64,000 bases of DNA from the NCBI GenBank assembly GCA_015847255.1, contig JADLZK010000215.1, positions 496,001 to 560,000 of the forward strand. The letters are read 5' to 3'. Numbering within the stretch: the first letter of the stretch is position 1; each line of letters begins with the position of its first letter. Shown one piece after another: positions 45,430-55,869 of the stretch. Both the position numbers and the translations under genes were made by a program. The notes beneath the pieces were generated by a model. It did not search any database and had not been told where the DNA came from. It saw nothing but the letters and a program-made list of their open reading frames with translations. Source of the stretch: Hyparrhenia diplandra (lineage: Eukaryota; Streptophyta; Magnoliopsida; Poales; Poaceae).

Positions 45430-46270
45430 GGAGTTATTAAAAGTCCCCCCACTTTGGAGCGCCCACAGCAATCGGAGCATTGGTGGCGGCTTCTGCGCTC
45501 GACACATGTCCTTGCCTTTGCCCCCACTTTGGCAACCAACCGCAGGCCGCACTCGCACAGGCCCGTCTCGCGTCCCGGCCCGCTTCGCCCAACCCTAGCA
45601 CAGCACCCCCATACCTGATTACTCGGGTCTTCGTCCCCGTCTCCCCTGCTTGCCGCCGCCTCAAGTACAGCACGGGGAGCTACACGAGCATGGCGGAGTT
45701 CGGCGGACATAGCATCCAGACGGGACATGGGAAGCTGTGTGACATCGGCAGGGGAAGCTCGGCGAACTCCTCATGTCGGCATAGCTCGACCTCATCCATG
45801 GTGCCGCCATGTCCGAAGGCCCCAGGAGCGCACCCTAGGAGTGGATTCGGTGGGATCCAGACTCTACGGTTGCGGATCCGGCTGGCTTCCGCCACTTGCG
45901 CCCAGTGGTAGCCCTTAGTGGCTGGTCTCCAGAAGCCTGCGGTGCGCGCACGGCGAGCTCCAGCAAGCAGGTGAGTGCGGGGCTGAGCTTTGGCTCATGG
46001 ATTCGGCTTGCTTCTCACGCCCACACCCCCCCCCCCGCTATTGTCCACTGCCATTGCCAACCACCACGCGCGTGGCTGATCTGTGCTTGCGTGGTGTGGT
46101 GTTATGCAGAGACTGCGTGGAGGTGGCCAGGCTGCAGTACGAGCCCGAGGAGGAAGCGGCGTTGATCGGAGCCACCGATCCGGAGTACGCCGAGTGCGCA
46201 CGCGCCGCCGGCAGGAGCGCGTCCTGGTGCCGCTCCGTGGCCGTCACGGTACGTGACTGACTGACAGAAA
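45430..46270 (+). other. GC-rich block with exon-like piece (46110-46248), unrecognised
   Basis: GC-rich sequence joins the NLR fragment directly. At 46110-46248 a 139-bp piece lies between GTTATGCAG and ACG|GTACGTG and reads VEVARLQYEPEEEAALIGAT then DPEYAECARAAG. It looks like a genuine exon, but I cannot name the family. The upstream part (45480-45910) is open in two frames with no motif. Possibly a captured gene piece. Confidence 0.3.
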
Positions 46271-46893
46271 ACACCTGATCACATTTTCAGTTTCAGAGAC
46301 TTCAGAGAACCCTCTCCAATGCGTTGTGTCTGAACTTGGTACTGTCCCTGTAGTTCACGGTCTCCTCTTCAAGATCTGGCGTGGTGGTGATGAAAATTAC
46401 AGATTACATGTCCTCTTTGCAACCTTTCTCCCGATGGCCAGTTTCTTAGAATTTTATTTTTGGGTTCAGCACTTGTCTTTTTATATTTTGATCTAAACGG
46501 TCATGTGTGTATTATGATAAGACATGTACCCGTAGGGATATGAGGATATGGCTGCCACTATTCTGCCTAACACAGTCTCTGTTTTATATATGGCAATATA
46601 ACTTCTGGTGCTTATTTTGGAGATTACATCATACAATGAAATAGTTTAATTTTAACTATGACTGTGTTCATTATTTAGATTAGTAACTGGTTTTCGATCT
46701 TCATGTTTTAGCTCATCATTCAAGTACGCAATTTTTTCCTTTAAGAGACTCACTAGCTCATGCCCTTCTGTAGTTCCGTACAAAGTAGAGACGTTAAACA
46801 AGAAATATGTGTTGCGTGTTGCATGCAGATTTGTAACATCTCAGATAAAATGACTACATAATTGTCAATTTCAGGCAAGTTCTTGCGGTGCAT

Positions 46894-46978
46894 TGTGCTT
46901 CTGCAGCACACCAAGAAGAGGGATGTTTCTGTTCAGGATATACTATGGTGTGCTTCTACAGCACACCAAGAAGAGGCA
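46894..46978. repeat. 30-bp direct repeat, 55-bp period
   Basis: TGTGCTTCTGCAGCACACCA (46894) recurs as TGTGCTTCTACAGCACACCA (46949), each followed by AGAAGAGG. The core GTGCTTCTGCAGCAC is itself palindromic. It sits in a possible exon after a TTTCAG acceptor (46874). Confidence 0.85.
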
Positions 46979-47183
46979 ACAGTTCTTTGCGTGTGCATTG
47001 CGCTTGCTGAAGTTGAAGGGTGTGGACAAAACCATGATAGCTATGGTGGATATATGCTTCATAATATGTCATGTTTCTATTGGTATGATATATCTTAGTT
47101 ACTTCGTTACTTTACATCATGGTAGGTAACCTGTGGTGATGTTGGCAATTATGTGACTGACATCTTAGCTTTGTCATATCTAA

Positions 47184-47654
47184 CTATGGAGCCTTATCTA
47201 TTGAGCATAAACTAGCTTTTTTGTAATTCAAACATGGTAGTGAGCCCAAAGGGCTTTGATGTTCTAGTATACATTCAAGAGTACCAATGGATGTAACCCG
47301 TTGGGGAAGCACAGTCAGTTTAGTTTCAGAAAGGTGGAGAGTAGCATCGGGCAGGCAAATGGGCGGTAGGTCTTGCAGACCCGAAGAACCATGTAAGTTG
47401 ACTGTCTGTAAGTTGCTTAACTCACCATTGAATTCTGAAGGAAGTTGCAGAGAAGGACATCTAAGTATATGAAGCACCCTTAGGTTCCCCAGTTTACCCA
47501 TGAAGCTTGGTATGTCTCTGAGCTTTCCACAGTAATTTAGTTGTAAGAACTGAAGATCTTGACAATAACCAATGTATTTGTACATAATATATTTGTGAAA
47601 AATTTGATGACATTTATGCACAATTTGTATATTTCTCTGATGTCTAAAATCCAT
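47184..47654 (-). pseudogene. NLR LRR fragment
   Basis: A minus-strand open frame with LRR units: LQFLQLNYCGKLRDIPSFMG, LGNLRVLHILRCPSLQLPSE, LSNLQTVNLHGSSGLQDLPP. These are the irregular LRRs of grass NLRs. The first ~25 residues are AT-rich and not NLR-like, so the real coding part is about 47570-47190. No NB-ARC is attached. It may be another piece of the same broken cluster. Confidence 0.65.
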
Positions 47655-48105
47655 AGAAATAATTTGTAACTTTTTTTTTTTTGAAAAACATGGAATATAT
47701 TTATGTTATTTCTAAATTACATCACTGTATCCAATGAATTATATTAAAGAAATCATTGTAAATATAGTAATAAGACGATGTAAGTATAGTTATAAGACAA
47801 AGTAAGATAAGACAAAGTAAGTGCATAAGAAATATCTAGATGCTGGGAGAGGCTAAAACAACCTGTTATAGCTAGACAAATTTTTTTCTATAAACAAACT
47901 GGGTCAAAAATTAATTTTTTGGTATATATAGATAGGACCATAACATGCTACGATAATTTAGAATCGAGAGAGTAGTACATATTTAATGTCTCTATTTAAT
48001 TAGGTAGTGACCTGAGTATCCAAAGAGCAGCTAGCAGAATTGTTTATCATCATCTATGTGAGTCTCACCCAATAATAAATTGATGCCGTGGCCTCGTACT
48101 CTACT
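47655..48105. other. AT-rich stretch 3' of the GT61 gene
   Basis: Contains a tandem-like AGACAAAGTAAG repeat near 47800-47820. No gene. Confidence 0.4.
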
Positions 48106-49324
48106 CTACCCAGTCGTGATGGACTGGTACAGTTGCTTCATGAACCCTCTGAATCTATCGATGTCTAGGATGACGTGCTGTCCGTTCATGAAAATATTCC
48201 ACATCTTGTCAAATCCCTGGGCATGTATGGAGAGCGGGTCGGTAAACACGGCGTGGTCGCGGGGGTAGCTCTCCTTCAACGAGGTCTCCTCTGCCGTGGC
48301 CTCGTACTCGAGATAGCCAAGTCCCATGTCTGGCACCGGGTCTCCGTACGAGTGCCGGCATGCCCACTTGATCTCGCCCCACGGGATGATCTGCACCACC
48401 GTGGCGTTGTGAGGCAGGAACAGCATGTTGGCCAGCCCAGCACCGTGCACGCCCATGAGCACGTCGCAGGAGTTGACCACCCCGGGGAACCGCTCCAGGT
48501 CACCACGTCGTCTGGTCCCGCAGCTATCACCTCGAAGCCGACGTCGGCCGCGGCGGCGATGGCGTCGGCTTCATTCTTGAGCTGCCTCGAGTTGCGGCGC
48601 AGTATCATGACCAGCCGGGGCTTGGGCTTCGGCCCGCCGGCGCTCCTGCTCACGGGTGTCACCCGTGGACGCTGCAGCGAGTAGCCGGAGAGGATGAAGT
48701 CTCGGAAGCTCACCATTGTGTAGCCATTGCGGGAGAGACCCGGGACGATGCCCAGCTCCTTGTGACTCTCCAGCCCGACATGAGCTGACGGGAAGCAGCG
48801 CACGGTGTCCTCGGGCTCAGACTCCAAGTCTATGACTGGGTACCTGGACAGAGCGGCGAGGATTGCCTTGTACTTGGCAATCCAATTGGGCTCGTAGTCG
48901 ACAGCAAGCAGTTGGACATGGCCATTGTACCCTCTGGCCGTCAGGTAGAGAGGGATGATCACGTCGCTCATCACGTGGAAGAAGTTCCTGTTGTAGCCGC
49001 CGGTAGAGAAAACCACTGCCGGCACGTCGTGCCGAACCGAGCACTGCGGCGGTGGTGGGTCGTCGGCATCGCCTCCGCCTGGCGGTGGAATGGACCGCAT
49101 GGTGACCTCATGAACTAGCAGCATCACCTGTTCCTCCCACTTTCGTGCATAGGGGCGGAGCTTGATCGTCGAATTTTCTGGACGGTAGGTGGTCGCCGAG
49201 ACGATGTAGACAGTGGCGGATTTACCATGGATACGCAAGTCTCCATCCATGGTGCAGGTGTTGGACATATGATTGCTGAAGTTGCAGGTCAACTTGCTGC
49301 TTATTATTGGCGGTTCTATCACAT
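48106..49324 (-). CDS. GT61 glycosyltransferase (xylan-type), exon 3, one frameshift
   Basis: Grass GT61 (DUF563) enzymes are Golgi type II membrane proteins. Several add arabinose or xylose to xylan. The exon starts after the acceptor TTTGCAG (49325-49330) with DVIEPPIISSKLTCNF. The catalytic domain shows TMDGDLRIHG, VVFSTGGYNRNFFHVMSDVI, IPLYLTARGYNG, RLVMILRRNSRQLKNE, MGVHGAGLANMLFLP, VVQIIPWGEIKW and a C-terminal MWNIFMNGQHVILDIDRF. The frame from 49324 loses register at 48501, where VV should be followed by DLERFPGVVNSC. One missing G (minus strand) explains it, and all conserved sequence then continues to the stop at 48106. This is the main domain of a three-exon gene reaching 52726. 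Confidence 0.85.
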
Positions 49325-49399
49325 CTGCAAATTACATAGATTTTTTTTCTTTAGATAACGAGTCCTTCAATTCATTATATATATTCTAGCTAGCGAGTA

Positions 49400-49632
49400 C
49401 TCCCTCCGTCCACAAAAAGATTGAAATTTTGGATTTCGAGGAGTCGACGGTATGCCAACTTTGACTAAATTTGTATGAAAAAGTATAAGTTTTCATGATG
49501 CAGAATAAGTACAATTAGATTTGTTATTGTTTTCATAATATATTTGTTTGGAGACATAATGGTTAATAATATTTATTATAAACTTGGTCAAATTCGATTG
49601 GCACGAATACCGAAATTGTAGGACGGATAGAG
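49400..49632. mobile_element. Stowaway MITE in GT61 intron 2 (233 bp)
   Basis: Starts CTCCCTCCGTCCACAAAAAG and ends GTAGGACGGATAGAG. It is flanked by TA (49398-49399 and 49633-49634). Termini, TA duplication and size are those of Stowaway (Tc1/mariner-type) MITEs. It leaves the splice sites at 49325 and 49724 untouched. Confidence 0.85.
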
Positions 49633-49724
49633 TAGTCCGTAGCAATATAATGCAAGTAGCTAGGCGCGTGCACTGCATCACATGCAGGCACCACTGCACA
49701 AAATGTATAGTACTGACTAATTAC

Positions 49725-49802
49725 CTTTCGTTGCATCGACGTTGCTGGTCATCCCGTGCCTTGATGTTGATGCCGCATAAGGCGGTGACCCGACCATCGA
49801 AT
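49725..49802 (-). CDS. GT61 glycosyltransferase, exon 2
   Basis: A 78-bp exon between the acceptor AAATTCAG (49803-49810) and the donor AAAG|GTAATTA (49724). It encodes a stem-like stretch (SMVGSPPYAASTSRHGMTSN then VDAT). Phases match: both neighbouring introns are phase 1, so exon 1 (ending T), this exon and exon 3 (starting AT) join in frame. Stem regions of Golgi GT61 enzymes are variable, so the assignment rests on splice sites and phase. Confidence 0.65.
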
Positions 49803-50267
49803 CTGAATTTGAATGGAAGGCCACATGGCACATATTTTTGTTAATACATATCGAGGAAGACAAGTGAAACATCACTAATATAACATAACTGACGTAGTAC
49901 AGTTGTTTTTTCTTTCCAGATCTTTTGACATTATTCTACAGCTGCTTTGCTTCTAACTGCGCTATGCAAGCAGCTGCTTTTGCTGCCACCTTTTTGCTGT
50001 CCATACCATGAATTGAGACTGAGGTGAACTATTCCATTCTGTCAAAATTTAGATTACGTACGCAAAAAAGAGTTCTGTGTGCAAACTCAGCTCAGCAAAC
50101 TAAAGGATGGATGTTTATGAACCATTCCAAGTGTCTATGAGTGTATCATCCCTAGCATATGTCCTACGTATACACAGCTGCTTTTAACTGTGCCACTGTC
50201 ATCAAATAGTCGAACCGAGATCTACGTTAGCTTTACATATATCCATGAAATTAAAATACTTGAATGC

Positions 50268-52186
50268 ATAAGTATAATTGCTATGAAATTCCCCTCCCCC
50301 CGCGCCTCCCGCACGGAGGCGAACCCTAGCCGCCGCTAACCTCCCCTCCTCCCGCTTCCCTCGCCGCCGGAGGAGGCAACCGGAAGCCCGCGCTGCCTCC
50401 CGTGATGGTCGGCGCGGGCCTCCCCTCTCCCCGCCAGGTGGGCTCCCCGCGCGGGGAGGGAGCTCGGGCGCGCCACTTCCAGCGGCGCCAGCGCTCGGGC
50501 GGCGCGGCCAGGGGGCAGGTGTGGCGGAGCGGGCCGGAGGCGCAGGGCGTGGCGTTGGACGGGCGGGAGTCGCCGCTTTTTGCTCATCGTCGGGCGCTTG
50601 CAGGCTCGGCAACAAGGGCGGCGGCGGGCCGCCACTCCATCCAAAGTCAGCCGCCGATCCGGCCTCCCAAAGCCGGATCCGGCGCCCGCGTGGTGGAGGG
50701 AGGTGGCAGTGCGGAGGTGATGGTGCGCAAGGGTGGTTCGTGGTGGTGTGCAGTGGGTCGGGCCGTCCGGGTGGGCGGATCCGTTCTGCCCTTCCCCCCC
50801 CGGGCCGTTCGCGCACGGTGTGGGCAGTGGCATCGCCCGCTGGGCGAAGCTCATCTCCGGGGATCGAGTCGCTTCTTCTGGCGATGTCGTGGGGGGCACG
50901 GGTCGGGTCATGAATCAGCACACCGGTGTTGCCATGGTGGTGCGACCGGGCGGTGCCGGGTCCGGGAGGAGGCCGCTTCTTCTCCGATTGGGTCTCGCTG
51001 ACGGACGATCGGTGGGGCTGTTGCCCATCGGGCGCAGGGGGTAGCGGCGGGTTTCCTCCTCTCTGCCGCCTCTTTCTTCTTCGTGGTGGCCGCTTTGTGG
51101 CGGTGGCTGGGTTAGCTTGGTGTTGGGGGGGCGGTCTTCGCCTATGCCGCCCTTCCCCATGCCCCCATCGGCCGCCGTGGGGGGGCGCCGTTATGAGGAC
51201 GGAGGCCATGGCGTGCCCGCTGGGGCGCCGGGTCCTGCTCGCTCCGCATCCGTTCCTTCGGGTGATGGCGGTTCCCGCGACGGGAGCTCGGTCGGTGGCG
51301 GTCGACGGCAGCCTACGGCTACGGGCGGGGCGGATGGTGGACGACATGGTGGCGGGAGGTCGGTGTTCGGGCGTGTGATCCGGGCGGGTGCTAGCGCAGC
51401 CTGCGTCGCCGCCGGGGCCGGGCGCTGTATTCCCCGGGTGAGGCTTCCTCGATGGCCTAAGAACGACGACTTGGTGTCCGGTAGGACCCGACATCTTGAC
51501 CGATGTCGCTTATGGGTTCTTTTGGGCGAAAGTCGGGCGCGATGGCGACACCTACGGGTGCCGCCCCTCGCTGAGGGCGTCAGATTCCCAAAGACATTCC
51601 ACGGGTGAAAGCCTTGTCCTGCCTTGGACGAAAGCAACGGCGGCGCTTGGGCGTAGTAACCTTCTTGAAGGCGCCGCTGTGGATTTCGACTCGGTCGGGT
51701 GTCTCGAGGCAGGGCTGGTTTGTCGCTCTCTCGCCGTTTGGTTGCGTGGTTGGTGGCAAGTGGTGGAGTAGGAGTAGTTTTGTTTTTAGTCGTCTTTTTT
51801 TGTTTCTTTGGTTAGTCTTTAGTTGCTTGTTTGCTTTTTGGTGAGCTCTAGTGGAGTGGGAGTAGAGGCTCGTGTCGATGACCCAATCCGACCGAAGTTT
51901 TTTAGTGGTGCGAAGTGGTTGCTCGTGTCGATGACCCAATCCGACCGAGGCTTGAGTTGAGGCTTGTATCGATGTCCCAATCCGACCAAGCAAGGAGTTG
52001 AGTGGGCGCTTAGTTGTGGCGCGAAGTTGAGTTGACTTGGTACCTAGGTATGCAGGTAGAGTAGGGTACCCTCCACAATTGTATGGTTTTTTCTCGCCCG
52101 ATTTCCGGCCAAAAACTGGCCGACACTTGCCTTTTCCTTTATTCGTCTAATAGAAATCACGGCAAAGCTTTTGCCGTCCTTGAAAA
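50268..52186 (+). mobile_element. Non-autonomous LINE-like retroposon in GT61 intron 1 (~1.9 kb)
   Basis: Flanked by exact 15-bp target duplications AAAATACTTGAATGC (50253-50267 and 52187-52201). It ends on the plus strand with GCAAAGCTTTTGCCGTCCTTG and an A run. It starts soon after with a CCCC-rich region containing GAACCCTAGCCGCCGC, like the 5' UTR of plant L1 elements. The GC-rich first 1.2 kb is open in several frames but shows no endonuclease, reverse transcriptase or known ORF1 domain. The tail carries three ~28-bp repeats. It looks like a deletion derivative of a LINE mobilised in trans. Confidence 0.8.
51865..51988. repeat. Three imperfect ~28-bp repeats in the retroposon tail
   Basis: GTCGATGACCCAATCCGACC-type units occur at 51865-51895, 51921-51948 and 51961-51988, each preceded by GCT(C/T)GT. 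Spacing is 56 then 40 bp. They lie in the 3' part of the retroposon. Confidence 0.9.
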
Positions 52187-52601
52187 AAAATACTTGAATG
52201 CGCTCAGCATTGGTCATTCCCATGTGTGTGGAATGAACCATGCAAATTCGTGCTTCCTAAAGTTACCAAAAAAAAAAAAAAATCATGCTTCCTAAGCCTT
52301 AATCTTATAGGATAGGATCTCTCACTATGTAAGAAAGCCACATATATATCCTATCTATACTCACCACGGCCCCTATAGACGCTGGACGAAAACACATATG
52401 ATGCTTGTGGCCATGTGTATTAGCACAACGTACCGTGCGTTTCCACAGACGAACTCATCATATGCATGCATTCTTGAAAAGAAATGATGGTAACGATGGG
52501 CTAACTAGCCAGGAAACAACAAACTAAGCAAAAACTGATCAAGCAGGACAGACATGTTTCCTTTCCGATCCATCCTTGATAAGAATGAAGCGGTGACTTA
52601 C

Positions 52602-52726
52602 AGCGTGCAACCTGTGGCAGGAGATTTGTCTTGAGCACTATCAAAACTAGAAGAGGCATCAGGAGCCACAACGCCGCCGCCCGCCGCTCCCATGCTTCTT
52701 ACCCCGCGCCGTCCTGCTTGCTTCAT
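52602..52726 (-). CDS. GT61 glycosyltransferase, exon 1 (signal anchor)
   Basis: Upstream of a donor (CGCT|GTAAGT, 52601) the minus strand reads ERRAAALWLLMPLLVLIVLK then TNLLPQVAR, a typical basic-plus-hydrophobic signal anchor of a Golgi type II enzyme. Phase 1 at the donor fits exon 2. The two upstream ATGs (52693 and 52726) are in a different frame from the hydrophobic segment, so as sequenced no start codon is in phase. A small indel between ATG and the segment is likely. A minus-strand TATA-like run lies at about 52870-52854. Confidence 0.55.
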
Positions 52727-52853
52727 CCCCACAAGCTATCTAGTGCTACAGCTCTCAAATGCTCTCAAGATCCAAGCCGGCTGTGCCACCCAGTTAATTA
52801 GCTAGCAGGTATACTGTATGTTTCAGTGATGCTTGCGGAGTAGTAGTTAGAAA

Positions 52854-52872
52854 TTATATATATATAAAGGAA
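52854..52872 (-). promoter_or_regulatory. Candidate TATA box of the GT61 gene
   Basis: On the minus strand CTTTATATATATATAATT lies about 130 bp upstream of the first ATG of exon 1, a normal distance for a plant TATA box. Low-complexity AT runs are common, so this is only a candidate. Confidence 0.35.
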
Positions 52873-53073
52873 CCACATGACATCTACTAATATTCTATCA
52901 CGTTTGCGCTTCGATTCGCGAACAAGTCAATAGGTTGACTTGAACGGAGCATTAAATCAATGCACATGCAGGCTAGCTAATTTAATCAGGCTAGCGTCCA
53001 CCGTCGCCGAGTGCGATTTTGCTTTTAAAAAATACAGTCACTCATTATTTTTTAAAAGATTGTATCTTTAATA

Positions 53074-53376
53074 CTCAATCCGTTACTAAATTAGTCCCTG
53101 TTTGGTTTAAAAGCCCTAGGACTTTTTTTTTTTTTTATTCCTAGGACTAATGAAAAAAGTGCCTCAAGTAGGTACTTCTAGAGACTATTTTTATAGGATA
53201 AGATAATAACATTTAGAATGCCAACTAATTAAGTATCATTAGATATTTGATTTGTTATGTTTGCATTGTTTACCTATTTGATGTCAAGCTTTGTAATTCT
53301 CTTTATTACAATTTTAGGCAAAATGCTTCGACTCTACAAGATTTTTGGAATAACTTATAATTTAGGATGGATGGAG
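53074..53376. mobile_element. Stowaway-like MITE with internal insertion (303 bp)
   Basis: Starts CTCAATCCGTTACTAAATTA and ends TAATTTAGGATGGATGGAG, flanked by TA (53072-53073 and 53377-53378). Inside it, TTAGTCCCTGTTTGG...CCTAGGACT resembles part of another MITE family (arms around GGGACTAA), so it may be a nested pair. Confidence 0.6.
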
Positions 53377-53861
53377 TACTATAAATATATCTTGTCAAAG
53401 TTAAAAGCACTCGACTCCTCATAAACGAGAATAACACTTATTTAGGATGAAGAGAGTACAATGCTATACATAAACACTTATTCCCAGTCATGCCTATCCT
53501 CATGCCAAGCATCATCTAAGATAAGTAGAAACTTCTTACCACTCAATTTGTTTGAAATTACACGGAGCATATGTTGTTGGGCATGTAGATCTGACTTTTC
53601 CTCAATAATGGCTACGAACAACTTGCCTATAAGGTTTCCCCCACAAAACTCTTGAGATACATGAACCCAATATACTGATCCTTTGAAGTGCCCCTTTGTC
53701 TTGTCCTCATGGCAGATATGTTGGGCCAAAGTAGTTTTGCCAGAACCACCAAGCCCAACAATAGAAATTATATGACCATCTTCTCCATTTTCAGATTCTA
53801 AAAGCATGGAAACGATTCCACTCTTCACTTGATCCCTTGAAGGTATTTTTTGACTGTGGAG

Positions 53862-54280
53862 CAGTGGCGGAGGGCCCTACCTTAACTCGGGATACCTACC
53901 CTGCGTAGTTATGAGACCTGTTGAAGCCTGAACGCAGTGAGAAGATAGGAGAACAGGAGAACTAGTCTGAAACGTTACCAGCTTTTTGGCCTTGCCTAGC
54001 TGCTGGCTTTGTGGCTTTTGAACACTTGTCCACTTGTAGGCTTATGCAGGCTTGTATGTATATAATATAATGGCCCATCGTGTCCATGAACTGGAGTACT
54101 GGACTGACTGCACATTTGCCGATTGCCATTTCGTTTTCAGAGTAGGGCAAGTTCCATTTGCATCCCGACGCTGCCCCTGATCACAACGAGACGGCCGCCG
54201 ATCACGACGCACGACGACGTCGCCGGCCGCCGATCTCGACGTCGCCCTACCTTTTTTTTTTTTTTCGTCCTCCGCCACTG
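53862..54280. mobile_element. hAT-type MITE (419 bp) with 8-bp target duplication
   Basis: Perfect 12-bp terminal inverted repeats CAGTGGCGGAGG / CCTCCGCCACTG. Exact 8-bp duplications CTGTGGAG flank it (53854-53861 and 54281-54288). An 8-bp duplication with CA(G)...TG ends marks the hAT superfamily. The interior is non-coding, with a T run near the right end. It sits between the CC and NB-ARC coding parts of the NLR. Confidence 0.93.
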
Positions 54281-54592
54281 CTGTGGAGCATTAATCGGCA
54301 GAGTCTGCTCGCCAGCTGCCTTATCGTTTATATTCTGAACTAGTTGGTCCCCTTGAAAACTGTGTAGTATAGTATTGGCATTGGTTCTTTGTTTCACAAT
54401 TGCTTCATATGTCACCTTGATTGCTTTGATCTTATGAGCCACCATGCGCCAGAACATAAGAAGCTTTGGTTTTGAAAGCAAGTCAGGAAAAGCATGCTTG
54501 TCACGGTCATTATGTATCTTGTGTTTCTCATCCTCTAGCCATACTTCATCAAGTAAATCATCAATGTCATTAGCTAGATTTGTCAACTTCAT

Positions 54593-55869
54593 GGGCGACT
54601 CAAGGCCCCCCCGACCGCGCCGCCACAGGCCTCCTCCCACCCGTCGGCGGGGCCGCTGCCACCATCCCCCCGCCGGGCGGCAGCGGCGGCCCCTACTCTC
54701 CTTCCCCTCTCAGCTCACCCGCCCCTCTTGTTTCACCTCGACGGCGGCGGCAGCCATGGTCCGCGCGGCGGCGGCGATCGACATGACCTCCCCATGGCAG
54801 GATCCGATTCCCCCGGGCAGGATATGGTTGCCCTTGGTCGGATCCGCCGGGTCGGCTTGGCAAGACGGCCACCTCTCTCCATCAACGGTGAGAACGGGCG
54901 GGCGACGGCCGGGTTCCACCCCACCTAGACATGGATCCAGCTTATCCGATGACTCGATCTCGCCAATGGCGTTGGTCCGTGGTCGGAGTAGTTGTTGTTG
55001 GCGGCGGCTCCTCCGGGCGGAAGTGGCGGCGCACGCTGCCCTTCTTGTCGTGATTGCCCCGCGGCGCTTCTCGGGCTGCTCGCGATGTGCGTTTATTTCC
55101 TGATGGCGGGTTATGACCAGGCCGGGCAACGTGGCTTGTCGGCTACTAGACGCCGTCAATGGGTGCGGTGTGGGGGTGTTGGCATGGTAGCGCCCTCCCG
55201 CACGCTGTGTCGACTATGCTTTCTTCACCGCGCGTGTCACTGGGTGGGTCCTGGGATGAAAGTCCCCGCGCTCCATCAACAAAGATGGCGTCCGCGGATG
55301 TCGGGCCCCTTCATGGAGGCTTCGTTGGAGCGCCCCTTGCCTTGCCTATGCTCCTCCCATCAGCGCCGCGAGCAATCTCAACCTCAGGATGTTCGCCGCC
55401 AATGCCCACCCCGCCCCTCTCCGGATCCGCTTTCCCATGGTTGAGCGGCGGTGCGCCCTCCATTCTACTCGAGGACGACGCCCATAGAGATGGTTGGCGT
55501 GTGTCCTCCATTCTCTGAGAGGATGTCACAAGATTTAAAAGCGTAACGATTTACCACCTGGCAGTGGGGAGCTGTCTACATCCAATGAGTTTCTTTCAAG
55601 TTTATTTTGGTGCATTTTGTTCAAGGAGTGGTGGCTGATTGAAGACCGCCATGAAGCGACATTGATATCGTTAGCACCGTCTTGAGTAGTAACTCAATTC
55701 TTTTTTTGATGTAGTAGATCTTTAGTACATATATTTGCATGTACTAAAGTTTTTTATTTTTTTATTTTTAGCTTTTGTATTAAGTTTGGCTGTGTGTGGT
55801 CATGCAGAGGTTTTAGGCTTTGTGTGCGTTACCACAGAGACCGGAATGTTAAGTCCTTTATCTAAAAAA
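54593..55869 (+). mobile_element. Non-autonomous LINE-like retroposon in NLR (1,277 bp)
   Basis: Flanked by 17-bp target duplications, AGATTTGTCAACTTCAT (54576-54592) and AGATTTCTCAACTTCAT (55870-55886), one mismatch. The plus-strand 3' end reads CCTTTATCTAAAAAAA, typical of plant LINE tails. The first ~900 bp are GC-rich and open in several frames with no recognised domain, as in the retroposon at 50268-52186. It interrupts the coiled-coil coding of the NLR after MKL. Confidence 0.85.

Noticed and set aside
50202..51637. 430- and 148-residue minus-strand frames and several plus-strand frames as genes
   Set aside because: Frames on both strands stay open because of GC bias. No domain is visible, and the region is bounded by retroposon target duplications.
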